From contig JAHELC010000019.1 in NCBI GenBank assembly GCA_024644405.1, positions 1-32,778 on the forward strand: 32,778 nt of DNA. The letters run 5' to 3'. Numbering within the stretch: position 1 is the stretch's first letter; each line of letters opens with the position of its first letter. Below are positions 1-6,955 of the stretch, piece by piece. The notes under the pieces were generated by a model, which saw only the letters and a program-made list of their open reading frames with translations, was not told the origin of the DNA and did no database searches. The position numbers and the translations under genes are program-made. This DNA comes from Nitrospinaceae bacterium. Its GTDB lineage: Bacteria > Nitrospinota > Nitrospinia > Nitrospinales > Nitrospinaceae.

Positions 1-2
1 AC

Positions 3-78
<76 letters not shown>

Positions 79-134
79 GCATCGGTTGGAAACGGGATAT
101 TTAACAGGTTTTTGCTCTGAAAATCAATACATCT

Positions 135-140
135 ATTATA
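135..140 (-). promoter_or_regulatory. possible -10 box for tRNA-Thr
   Basis: The minus strand reads TATAAT here, 57 bases upstream of the tRNA. I see no good -35 hexamer at 16-18 bases, so this rests on the -10 match alone. Confidence 0.3.
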
Positions 141-311
141 ACCCATCCCAATCCTCCCGGCCTCCCCTAAGGAAAACCACCCTCCACCTCTTCCATCCCC
201 CCGTGGGAGCTTCCCATAAAAGAAGAATCCCCCGGCCCCTTTGCAGGGGGAGTGCCCGCTCCGGCGCTACGCGGGTTTGATCCCGACTTTTAAACCTGTC
301 ATAATGCCCGC

Positions 312-1763
312 ATGAAAAAGGTCATTATCATTGGCGGCGGCATTGCCGGGTTGGCGGCGGCGTACCGCATCCAGGAAGAAATCAGCCACAACGGTCAGGT
401 CTCCTGCACCGTGCTGGAGGGATCGGACCGCTTCGGCGGAAAAATCCACACGATCCGCCGCGACGGCTTCATCCTGGAGCGCGGGCCGGATTCGTTCATC
501 TCCCAGAAACCGGCGGCGGTCGAATTGTGCAGGAAGCTCGGCATTGACGGCCACCTGCTGGGCACAAAGACCGATCACCCGCAAACCTTCGTCTACCTCA
601 ACCGCAAGATGGTCACCATACCCGACGGATTGAGCCTGATGGTGCCCACCAAATTCATGCCGTTCGTCACCACACGGCTGTTCAGCTGGCCGGGCAAGAT
701 TCGCATGGGGCTGGACCTGTTTCTGCCGAGACGGCGCGGCAACTCGGATGAGAGCCTGGCCTCGTTCGTGCGGCGGCGGCTGGGCACCGAGGCGCTGGAG
801 CGCATGGCGCAACCGCTGATGTCCGGCATCTACGCCAGCGACCCGGAAGCGATGAGCCTCAACGCCTCGTTTCCCATGTTCGCGCAAGTGGAAAAGAAAT
901 ACCGCTCACTCGTCCTCGGCATGCTGGCCCAGAAACGGAAACGTGCCACCGCTCCCAAACCCAAAAGCCCATCCGGCTATAAGCCGTTCTCGTTTTTCCT
1001 GACCCTGAAAAACGGATTGAGCGAAATCGTGGAGACGTTGATCGAACAGTCACCCGATATCCAGTTCCGCTCCAACGCGCAGGTGGCTTCAATGCAGAGA
1101 AACGGCCGCGGCTGGCGTATCGGCCTGAAATCGGGGGAAGAGTTGGAGGCGGACGCGGTAATAATGTCCACCCCGGCGAACCATACGGCGCGGCTGGTGG
1201 AAGACTGGGCGCCGGGCATCGCCGCCCGGCTGGACCAGATTCCTTACGTCTCCACCGCGGCAGTGGTGCTGGGATTCGACCGCAGCCGCTTCGCGCATCC
1301 CTTGCGTGGATTCGGGTTTGTGGTGCCGCACATCGAAAACCGGAAGATCACCGCCTGCACCTGGGTGTCCTCGAAATTTCCCGGCCGCGCCCCGGACGAC
1401 CGAGTCCTGCTACGCGCCTTCGTTGGCGGAGCGGTCAATGAACACCTGGCCGAACAGGATGCAGAGACGATCAAACAACAGGTGCGTGAGGAATTGCGTG
1501 ATATTATGGGCGTTCAAGAAGAACCCTTGTTTTGCGAGGTGTTTCAATATAAAAAGGGTAACGTGCAATACCGGGTGCACCATCCCCAGCTGGTGTCGGA
1601 GATCGAAAAAGAGCTGGCTGATTATAAAGGACTTTACCTGGCGGGATCGGCCTACAAGGGAATCGGGATCCCCGACTGCGTGAAAAACGGCACCGAGAAC
1701 GCCCAAGCCGCGCTCGAATTTCTGGGCGTGCATGCGGAACTAAGTCAATCCGGTACCGGTTGA
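312..1763 (+). CDS. hemY: oxygen-dependent protoporphyrinogen oxidase
   Basis: 483-residue FAD enzyme that oxidises protoporphyrinogen IX (or coproporphyrinogen III in the related branch) in late haem synthesis. The N-terminus has the dinucleotide-binding motif GGGIAG (residues 8-13) followed by an amine-oxidase fold. The C-terminal stretch LAGSAYKGIGIPDCVKNG is typical of the second FAD-contacting segment of this family. Length is normal for the family. This oxygen-dependent type is called hemY in some schemes and hemG in automatic annotation. The ATG at 312 has no strong ribosome binding site, but the FAD motif starts 7 residues later, so no later start is possible. The haem product fits the c- and b-type haem proteins encoded further along. 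The next gene starts 47 bases downstream on the same strand. Confidence 0.9.
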   Translation: MKKVIIIGGGIAGLAAAYRIQEEISHNGQVSCTVLEGSDRFGGKIHTIRRDGFILERGPDSFISQKPAAVELCRKLGIDGHLLGTKTDHPQTFVYLNRKMVTIPDGLSLMVPTKFMPFVTTRLFSWPGKIRMGLDLFLPRRRGNSDESLASFVRRRLGTEALERMAQPLMSGIYASDPEAMSLNASFPMFAQVEKKYRSLVLGMLAQKRKRATAPKPKSPSGYKPFSFFLTLKNGLSEIVETLIEQSPDIQFRSNAQVASMQRNGRGWRIGLKSGEELEADAVIMSTPANHTARLVEDWAPGIAARLDQIPYVSTAAVVLGFDRSRFAHPLRGFGFVVPHIENRKITACTWVSSKFPGRAPDDRVLLRAFVGGAVNEHLAEQDAETIKQQVREELRDIMGVQEEPLFCEVFQYKKGNVQYRVHHPQLVSEIEKELADYKGLYLAGSAYKGIGIPDCVKNGTENAQAALEFLGVHAELSQSGTG

Positions 1764-1810
1764 GTGCATCTAATGTACAGGATTCAATAATTCAACGATA
1801 GGAGACATGG

Positions 1811-2992
1811 ATGAAGTGGGCTTCGTGCATATCCACCCAGGAAACCATTGAAGCGTGTGTCGAGGAGGCGGTGGCAGGTGTGACCCGGCAATTGGGGGGC
1901 AAGGATGCCCATCTGACCGTCATTTTCGTTTCGCCGCATTTTCGCACCCATTACCGGGCAATCCCGCAGTTGTTGAGGGACCGCATGCCGGTTGGACTGC
2001 TTCTGGGGTGTTCCGGCGGCGGCATAATCGGCGGCGGTAAGGAGATCGAGCAGCAACCCGCCTTCAGCCTGACCGCCGCGCACCTGCCAGGTGTGGAACT
2101 GCAAACGATTCAGACGGACACCATGGATCTGCCCGACCCGGATACCGCCCCCTCGGTGTGGCATGAATGGCTGGGAGTGGACGTGGCGAAGAATCCTAAT
2201 TTCATCGTATTGGCGGACCCGTTTTCGTTCCGGGCGGAAGAGTTTCTGGCAGGAATGGATTTTGCCTATCCTCGTTCGGCGAAAGTCGGCGGTCTGGCCA
2301 GCGGTGCCCAGGCTCAGGGCGGAAATGCACTGTACCTGGACGACAAGATTTATAATGGCGGCCTCGTCGGGGTCGCCCTTTCCGGAAATATTCAACTGGA
2401 TACCATCGTCGCCCAGGGTTGCCGGCCCATAGGCCAGCCGATGAGCATCACCAAATGCGACCAATACCAGCTGTTGGAAGTCGACGGTCAACCTCCGTTG
2501 GAAAAGCTGGAGGAAATGGTCGAATCCCTGAGCGAAGACGATCGCAAACTGTTGCGAACCTCCCTTTTTCTGGGAATCGAAATGGACCCGTTGAAAGATG
2601 ATCCAGGACAGGGGGATTTCCTCATCCGCAACCTGATGGGCGTGGACCAGGCAACGGGTTCCCTGACAATTGGCGCTCCACTGAGAGAAGGACAGTTGGT
2701 GCAATTTCATCTGCGCGACAAGGTCATGTCGTCTGAAGATTTGAAGGTAATGCTGTCCCGGTACCAGAATAAGGAAGGGTGGCGGGAAGCCAAGGGAGCA
2801 TTGTTGTTCTCCTGTCTGGGGCGCGGCGAATACCTGTACGGACAACCCAACCACGATTCCGACATTTTTAAAACCAAGATGGGAGACATCCCGCTGGGCG
2901 GTTTTTTCTGCAATGGCGAAATCGGGCCAGTGGGACAAACCACGTTTTTGCACGGTTATACCAGCTCGTTTGGTATTTTCCGCCCGGCTTAA
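1811..2992 (+). CDS. FIST-domain sensory protein
   Basis: 393 residues, likely cytoplasmic with no signal peptide. The N-terminal half matches the FIST N domain: a beta-alpha pattern with the glycine-rich segment LLGCSGGGIIGGG near residues 64-76. The C-terminal half matches FIST C, ending in a glycine-rich segment with FFCNGEIGP. FIST proteins are thought to bind small ligands such as amino acids. Here the module stands alone, with no kinase, GGDEF or chemotaxis domain attached. The start is supported by AGGAGA at 1800-1805, and a clear terminator follows. Ligand and partner cannot be read from the sequence. Confidence 0.88.
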   Translation: MKWASCISTQETIEACVEEAVAGVTRQLGGKDAHLTVIFVSPHFRTHYRAIPQLLRDRMPVGLLLGCSGGGIIGGGKEIEQQPAFSLTAAHLPGVELQTIQTDTMDLPDPDTAPSVWHEWLGVDVAKNPNFIVLADPFSFRAEEFLAGMDFAYPRSAKVGGLASGAQAQGGNALYLDDKIYNGGLVGVALSGNIQLDTIVAQGCRPIGQPMSITKCDQYQLLEVDGQPPLEKLEEMVESLSEDDRKLLRTSLFLGIEMDPLKDDPGQGDFLIRNLMGVDQATGSLTIGAPLREGQLVQFHLRDKVMSSEDLKVMLSRYQNKEGWREAKGALLFSCLGRGEYLYGQPNHDSDIFKTKMGDIPLGGFFCNGEIGPVGQTTFLHGYTSSFGIFRPA

Positions 2993-3015
2993 ATTGCGAG
3001 CTTTCGAAAAATTTT

Positions 3016-3039
3016 AAACCCGTGAGGAACGGGTTTTTT
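3016..3039 (+). terminator. rho-independent terminator after the FIST gene
   Basis: AAACCCGT (3016-3023) pairs with ACGGGTTT (3029-3036) around a 5-base loop, and a run of T follows. It lies 24 bases after the FIST stop codon and just before the ribosome binding site of the next gene. Confidence 0.85.
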
Positions 3040-3060
3040 CATTTATGAGGAGAAAACAGA

Positions 3061-3330
3061 ATGGCTGTAAACGTTCAAGTGAACACCACCCCCAACGAGC
3101 ACGCCCTGAAATTCACCATCGACCGGCCGGCCATAGAATCCGGCCACAAAACCTTTGCCGACGCCGAAGCGGCGGAAGAGTCGCCGGTCGCGAAAGCGTT
3201 GTTCGGTCTTGAAGGAGTGGCCAGCGTATTCTTGATGGCAGACTTCATCACCGTCACTAAAAAACCCGAAGCAAAATGGGACAATCTGCAATCCGCCGCC
3301 GTCGAAGCCATCCAGGCGTCCTTTGACTGA
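3061..3330 (+). CDS. stand-alone Nfu N-terminal domain protein
   Basis: 89 residues resembling the Nfu_N domain of iron-sulfur scaffold proteins. It has a beta strand ending in ALKFTIDRP, a conserved pattern around SPVAKALFGLEGVASVFL, and then DFITVTKKPEAKWDNL. In full Nfu proteins this domain precedes a CxxC iron-sulfur domain, which is absent here, so this is the N-domain alone. It has no cysteines and cannot hold a cluster itself; a role in protein contacts during cluster assembly is an inference. GAGGAG sits 6-10 bases before the ATG. A 48-residue membrane protein follows 21 bases downstream. Confidence 0.85.
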   Translation: MAVNVQVNTTPNEHALKFTIDRPAIESGHKTFADAEAAEESPVAKALFGLEGVASVFLMADFITVTKKPEAKWDNLQSAAVEAIQASFD

Positions 3331-3351
3331 GCCCACGAGACCCTCTCATCA

Positions 3352-3498
3352 ATGATGGAAGAATTTTATAACTGGTTTACAACCGAACTGCCGCCGTTGC
3401 TGCAGTTGCTTTTCGGTATGTTCATCTCTCTCGGGGTGTTCAAACTGATGACGGTAATCGTCGACGCCTACCAGAAACGAAAAAAAAACGAGGAATAG
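3352..3498 (+). CDS. small single-span membrane protein (48 aa)
   Basis: A double-ATG ORF of 48 codons. It begins MMEEFYNWF, has a hydrophobic span of about 22 residues around LLQLLFGMFISLGVFKL, and ends in the basic tail YQKRKKNEE. This pattern (acidic start, one span, basic tail) is that of a real inner-membrane peptide with its C-terminus probably in the cytoplasm. It starts 21 bases after the Nfu_N stop, so it could be its operon partner. There is no clear ribosome binding site, which is the main doubt. The family is not recognised. Confidence 0.6.
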   Translation: MMEEFYNWFTTELPPLLQLLFGMFISLGVFKLMTVIVDAYQKRKKNEE

Positions 3499-3629
3499 TC
3501 CGGACCGATACTATATGTACTTGCCTCAAGTACATCAGAGTATGTTGATGGATCGTCATTGGGAGGGAATGGACAAGAGGTCCGACTGCCTGAAAAGAAG
3601 TTGGTAGCTACTTCTTTCCAGACAGTCGG
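3480..3629 (-). ncRNA. structured minus-strand RNA or 3' UTR
   Basis: Three inverted repeats lie between two genes. The largest pairs 3582-3601 with 3610-3629, a 20-bp stem. It has two mismatches as plus-strand RNA, but both become G-U pairs on the minus strand, so the minus strand is the likely transcript. A second stem pairs ATGTACTTG (3515-3523) with CAAGTACAT (3527-3535). A third, weaker one (3495-3499 with 3510-3514) is followed on the minus strand by nine T (3480-3488), resembling a terminator. The transcript could be the 3' end of the 3749-4000 gene or a separate small RNA. No known family is recognised. Confidence 0.45.
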
Positions 3630-3748
3630 GAAGTAGGCGTCAAGCGCCTTGGCCCTATACGGTGTGGACATTATCTATTTGCTCTGAAGAAAGAATAAAT
3701 ACGATCTCTTCCCTTCAATATCAACGGAAGCCCACGATACCTCCGTTG

Positions 3749-4000
3749 TCAGATACTTTCTGCTCCCTCTATCAACTCATCATCCTGCGGTAGTTCCTGC
3801 AGCTCGGCAATTCTCTTAAGATCGGGATGCTCCAGAGAATCGTCTCCCGAGTAAACCTGCGCAGGTACCCAGTTCGAACGGAATGCCCCCTCACCCTGAC
3901 TTTTTATAAAATAGAAAGCCCCCCTGGTTACTGCCGTAATAAGAAAAAAGGTGACTAAAATAACTGCAAATATGCTCAATCCTATCCAGAAAACATTCAT
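3749..4000 (-). CDS. small N-terminally anchored membrane protein
   Basis: 83 residues. An N-terminal hydrophobic span (about residues 4-27, beginning FWIGLSIFAVILVTFFL) is followed by a soluble, acidic tail ending in DDELIEGAESI. A strong GGAGGT at 4006-4011 lies 5 bases before the ATG, which makes expression very likely. Right after the stop codon lies an inverted repeat (CAACGGA 3722-3728, TCCGTTG 3742-3748), then the structured stretch at 3480-3629. The family is not recognised. Confidence 0.75.
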   Translation of the reverse strand: MNVFWIGLSIFAVILVTFFLITAVTRGAFYFIKSQGEGAFRSNWVPAQVYSGDDSLEHPDLKRIAELQELPQDDELIEGAESI

Positions 4001-4215
4001 GACTTACCTCCATAGCCCCAAATAAAGCTTCAACAGTTCTATCCTAAATACAAGCAAGCCATGTTCCTAAATCATTGAAAAATATTAAGTTACATTTAGT
4101 GTAAAGGTATGCTTCGGGTAAGCTCTTGTATTCGTTGTTACCCGTGCCGAAAAAAGAATGTCACTTTTATGTGATATTTAAACAGGCTAAAACCTGGGAG
4201 AGGTCTGCATCGATG

Positions 4216-4231
4216 ACTGACAGAATTTGTC
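4216..4231 (+). repeat. 16-bp motif ACTGACAGAATTTGTC, copy 1
   Basis: The same 16 bases recur in reverse orientation at 5491-5506. The core TGACA-GAATT-TGTCA is a near-palindrome, as expected for a dimeric regulator. A related half-palindrome GTCAC-TAAAT-TGAC lies close by, near 4250-4264. Confidence 0.6.
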
Positions 4232-4412
4232 AATTTAGAAACAAGTCCGGTCACTAAATTGACGAACGATGCATTCAACGCGATGAATGAAACCAATACT
4301 TAAGAGGGTAAATTCGTTGGATCGTGTTCAGTAATTGATTGGAATAATCGTAGGACCAGTCCTGGTGTATGGGAAGTCACTTTGCGAAAGATACATCCAC
4401 GAATAAAGGCAA

Positions 4413-4446
4413 CCGGAGTATGCGGCCTGCTGAACGCATACTCCGG
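4413..4446. repeat. 12-bp perfect inverted repeat
   Basis: CCGGAGTATGCG (4413-4424) and CGCATACTCCGG (4435-4446) form a perfect 12-bp stem with a 10-base loop. A second stem (4456-4463 with 4477-4484) follows 10 bases later. Neither is followed by a T run on either strand, so they are not ordinary terminators. Confidence 0.65.
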
Positions 4447-4855
4447 CACCCAATCTGGCAAGTCACTTGGAGGAAAACTTGCCAACAATGAAAATCAGTT
4501 CCCTATAATGTCCTTGGCAAAACATTGAAAACTGGATGAAACCCTTCGGATACAACACTGTTTTATAAGCAATATATATTCCAAAATGTATTATTTCATC
4601 GGCATTCCGTACCTAAATCTAAACCGGATTTCAACTGATTGAAAAACAAAAGATTGCCGTTGATAAAAAAGGCGCATATTTTTTATCGAAATTCCCGGCA
4701 TGCAGCCCATGGGTTTGTTGCACCACATTTAGAACGAAATTGGGGCAGAATTTAACAAATTATTGTACATTTTCTGGACAACGCTTATTTGGAAGCCGCT
4801 GAAAAGTCCCGCATTCTCTGATCAGGTTTCAGGCTGGTTCGGTAAAAAAGGTGAG

Positions 4856-4907
4856 CCAGCTATTCAGGGATTTGCGGTGCTCGAATTCCGCATCCCCGAA
4901 TAGCTGG
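4856..4907 (-). terminator. long hairpin, possible terminator of the 4951-5313 gene
   Basis: CCAGCTATTC (4856-4865) pairs with GAATAGCTGG (4898-4907). The stem continues inward as GGGAT/ATCCC and GCGG/CCGC with small interruptions. On the minus strand CTCACC and then six T follow the stem, so it may end transcripts of the gene just upstream. The 6-base gap before the T run makes this less than certain. Confidence 0.5.
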
Positions 4908-4950
4908 ATCGGGGGAGATGGTAACTTTATGCTGCTGATTGTGTCGGCGT

Positions 4951-5313
4951 TTATTTTTGTCCTGCCAATCGGTGCACATGACTCCAATCGGAAAACCGTG
5001 CTCCGATTTTCAATTCCTTAAAAGTCTGGATAGCGGAGTGATTCGCTGCTGACTTTTCTTTCAATACCGCGTGATCAAATTCGTCTCGATAGATCCACTT
5101 CAAAACAATGATTCCTGTTACCAGAGCCAGCATCACACCCAAACTGACGAGCTGTCCCAAAGTGGCATGCTCCGTCAAGCACAGGCATTGGGCTTCCAGC
5201 GTGCTGAGGATCCCTGCTGACGCTGAAGTGGGTAGCGTTAAACCCATCAAAATGCCTGCCTGCAAACTAAGTTTTAAAGCCTGTTTCATTGGGTTGCCTA
5301 TTAGCCATTTCAT
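4951..5313 (-). CDS. small exported or membrane protein
   Basis: 120 residues with a signal-peptide-like start (LSLQAGILMGLTLPTSASAG; a signal peptidase site after ASA is plausible). A second hydrophobic span lies near residues 52-74 (LVSLGVMLALVTGIIVLKWIY), followed by a charged tail. Two cysteines sit between the spans (QCLCLTEH). An in-frame ATG at 5289 (MKQALKLSL) gives a cleaner signal peptide; both starts have only weak AGG-type ribosome binding sites. The gene is bracketed by the two inverted copies of a 16-bp motif (4216 and 5491). The family is not recognised. Confidence 0.6.
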   Translation of the reverse strand: MKWLIGNPMKQALKLSLQAGILMGLTLPTSASAGILSTLEAQCLCLTEHATLGQLVSLGVMLALVTGIIVLKWIYRDEFDHAVLKEKSAANHSAIQTFKELKIGARFSDWSHVHRLAGQK

Positions 5314-5429
5314 TTACTGTGACCTAAACTAAAGCAATTGCCATTCCAAAACCGGAGGATTTTGGACCGGAAGCCGCCCTACCCCATCAGCCCGGTGATA
5401 ACGAGCGGGTTTTGAACAATTTGCATATC

Positions 5430-5457
5430 CGAAAAAAGCGCCTTTTTTGTGATTCGG
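5430..5457. terminator. A/T-stem hairpin, possibly bidirectional
   Basis: AAAAAAG (5432-5438) pairs with CTTTTTT (5442-5448), enclosed by CCGAA/TTCGG. Stems of this kind carry a T run on both strands. On the minus strand it lies about 100 bases past the hydrolase stop at 5554, so it may end that gene's transcript. Confidence 0.4.
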
Positions 5458-5490
5458 AAATTTAGGAAAATAATTACGTAAGAACGAAAA

Positions 5491-5506
5491 GACAAATTCT
5501 GTCAGT
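5491..5506 (-). repeat. 16-bp motif ACTGACAGAATTTGTC, copy 2 (inverted)
   Basis: Exact reverse complement of 4216-4231. It overlaps another inverted repeat, TGTCA-GTAAT-TGACA, at 5500-5514. Clustered TGACA/TGTCA half-sites around both copies suggest a shared binding protein. Confidence 0.6.
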
Positions 5507-5553
5507 AATTGACATTTTTGAGGCTTTTTAAGGGGTAGAAAAGGGGTATCCGG

Positions 5554-6306
5554 CTAAATGTCAACTGCGGTCAAATCGTCGGAAAGAATGATTTTCCCGG
5601 AAAATTCACGTTGGCAAACCTCCCGTACCGAGTCCATGTCACAGGGAGGATAAAAGTGGGTTAGCAGGAGAGTCTGGCACCCGGCCTCTCTCGCTATTCT
5701 TCCACACAGTTGAGGGGTGAGGTGCTTCTCGACTTTCATGTCGTCGGGGGTGGAGCACTCCAGAATTAACAGGTCAGACCCGCGTCCCAGTTCCACTATA
5801 CCGGCGCAGTAATCGGTATCCCCAGAGAAGGCCACCGTTTTTCCTTCTGCATTGGCAAAGCGAAATCCCCGGCTCATCTCAATATGCTGAACTTTTCCGG
5901 AGGTCACTTCCAGCCCATCGAATGTGCGGGTTTCCTCATCCAGTTCGGTGATCCGCACCTTATAGGAATCCGGCGTCAACCAGTGGTTGAATGCCTCCAT
6001 CATGCGCTCAAAATAATCTGTGAATCCCGGCCCCGCCACGATCGGCAGATCCCGGGTTCGGGGATTCAGCGGATATTTGGAAGCAAACAAAAAAGGGATC
6101 AAATCACACATATGATCCGGATGGGGATGAGTGAAAAATATCCGGTCGATATCATGGTAGGTGATCCCCAGGCGCAACAGTTGATGCACGTTGCCGTACC
6201 CAAAATCTATTAAAATCCGACAACCCTGTTCCTCCAACAGGTATCCCGCAGAGTTGCGTTGCAGATTGGGAACCGATGTTCCTGAGCCTAAAACCGTTAT
6301 TTTCAT
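5554..6306 (-). CDS. RNase Z-like metallo-beta-lactamase-fold hydrolase
   Basis: 250 residues. It begins MKITVLGSGTSVPN, the usual start of RNase Z and related phosphodiesterases, and has the zinc motif THPHPDH (H60, H62, D64, H65). Further ligands are likely VQHI, the SGDTD aspartate and the late LLTHFYP histidine. It lacks the long flexible arm of tRNA-processing RNase Z and is shorter (about 300 residues is usual), so it is more likely a phosphodiesterase or other hydrolase of the same branch. The ribosome binding site is weak. It is divergent from the DUF1566 gene, with about 96 bases between them. Confidence 0.85.
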   Translation of the reverse strand: MKITVLGSGTSVPNLQRNSAGYLLEEQGCRILIDFGYGNVHQLLRLGITYHDIDRIFFTHPHPDHMCDLIPFLFASKYPLNPRTRDLPIVAGPGFTDYFERMMEAFNHWLTPDSYKVRITELDEETRTFDGLEVTSGKVQHIEMSRGFRFANAEGKTVAFSGDTDYCAGIVELGRGSDLLILECSTPDDMKVEKHLTPQLCGRIAREAGCQTLLLTHFYPPCDMDSVREVCQREFSGKIILSDDLTAVDI

Positions 6307-6341
6307 GGGGTTTTCTTGATTTACGCCCGATTAAAAAGAAA

Positions 6342-6370
6342 TTGGTTTGGTGCCTGCCGATCAGTATAAT
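6342..6370 (+). promoter_or_regulatory. sigma-70 type promoter of the DUF1566-cytochrome run
   Basis: TTGGTT (6342-6347), a 17-base spacer and a perfect TATAAT (6365-6370). Transcription would begin near 6377, giving a leader of about 26 bases before the ATG at 6403. Confidence 0.75.
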
Positions 6371-6402
6371 AAGATGAGTGTTCAAACCATAATCTATTTC
6401 TT

Positions 6403-6906
6403 ATGAGAGTTCGAGATAAATTCAGACGCTTTAGGTTAATCTCCGTATTATTGTCGGGAGTTCTAGTGCTCCCCGTCTTGGCAGAATCGGCACGGTTCAC
6501 CGTTGAAACCAAGGGAACCGTTTTGGATTCCCGCACCGGTCTGATGTGGCAGAAAACAGATTCCTATCATGATATTAAAAGGGGAATGAACTGGTACGAA
6601 GCCCTGGAATATGTAAACGGAAAAAATGCCGAAAAATATGCCGGATATAACGACTGGCGTTTGCCGACCCTGGACGAGTTACGGCAGTTATGGGATTCCA
6701 AACGCCCGGTTGAAAGTAAAGACGGCGATCCCATCGGCCTGCCAGAGGTGTTTGCCTCGGGCGGCAGTTATTATCTGTGGACCGGCACTGAACGCAACCT
6801 CGACAACGCCTGGTACTTTGGTCTGGGTCAAAGCGAAGATTACTGGAACCTGAAAGATTTGGGTGACCTGGACCAGGGAGTCAAAATGGTCCGTAAAGCC
6901 CGGTAA
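6403..6906 (+). CDS. exported DUF1566 (Lcl C-terminal-type) protein
   Basis: 167 residues with an N-terminal signal sequence (basic start, then LISVLLSGVLVLPVLAES). The mature part has the DUF1566 signature: a strand with VLDSRTGLMWQK, then the tryptophan-rich NDWRLPTLDELRQLW, and finally YYLWTGTE and AWYFGLGQ. DUF1566 domains are found in exported and surface proteins; their function is poorly known. The ATG has no obvious ribosome binding site but lies just downstream of a strong promoter. It is followed 49 bases later by the di-haem cytochrome gene, so they are probably cotranscribed. Confidence 0.8.
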   Translation: MRVRDKFRRFRLISVLLSGVLVLPVLAESARFTVETKGTVLDSRTGLMWQKTDSYHDIKRGMNWYEALEYVNGKNAEKYAGYNDWRLPTLDELRQLWDSKRPVESKDGDPIGLPEVFASGGSYYLWTGTERNLDNAWYFGLGQSEDYWNLKDLGDLDQGVKMVRKAR

Positions 6907-6955
6907 AAACCTCACGGGTTATAGCAGAAAACCCCTCTCCTTAAAGAGGTATTCA

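Larger units (their letters stand above)
4001..4950. other. 950-base non-coding stretch with inverted repeats
   Basis: No convincing gene is visible in either strand. The stretch is visibly AT-richer than its neighbours. It contains inverted repeats at 4115-4144 (CGGGTAA/TTACCCG), 4413-4446, 4456-4484 (TGGCAAGT/ACTTGCCA) and 4856-4907, plus palindromic TGACA/TGTCA motifs near 4216-4264. It could hold small RNAs or regulator sites, or be the remains of inserted DNA. Confidence 0.5.

Noticed and set aside
267-887. 206-codon minus-strand ORF
   Set aside because: Antisense to the oxidase gene; GC-rich codon bias opens the frame, and the product shows no recognisable domain.
3468-3671. 67-codon minus-strand ORF
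   Set aside because: It lies across the 20-bp stem and the end of a small gene; the product is unlike a folded protein and has no ribosome binding site.
3500-3740. 6S RNA
   Set aside because: I could pair short ends (CAGAG/CUCUG, AUGU/ACAU) but not the long closing stem and central bubble of 6S RNA.
4300-4488. 62-codon minus-strand ORF in the intergenic stretch
   Set aside because: Composed of two inverted repeats; no start signal and no recognisable sequence.
6863-6955. 31-residue N-terminal extension of the di-haem cytochrome
   Set aside because: It overlaps the previous gene in another frame, has no ribosome binding site, and hides the signal sequence that begins at 6956.
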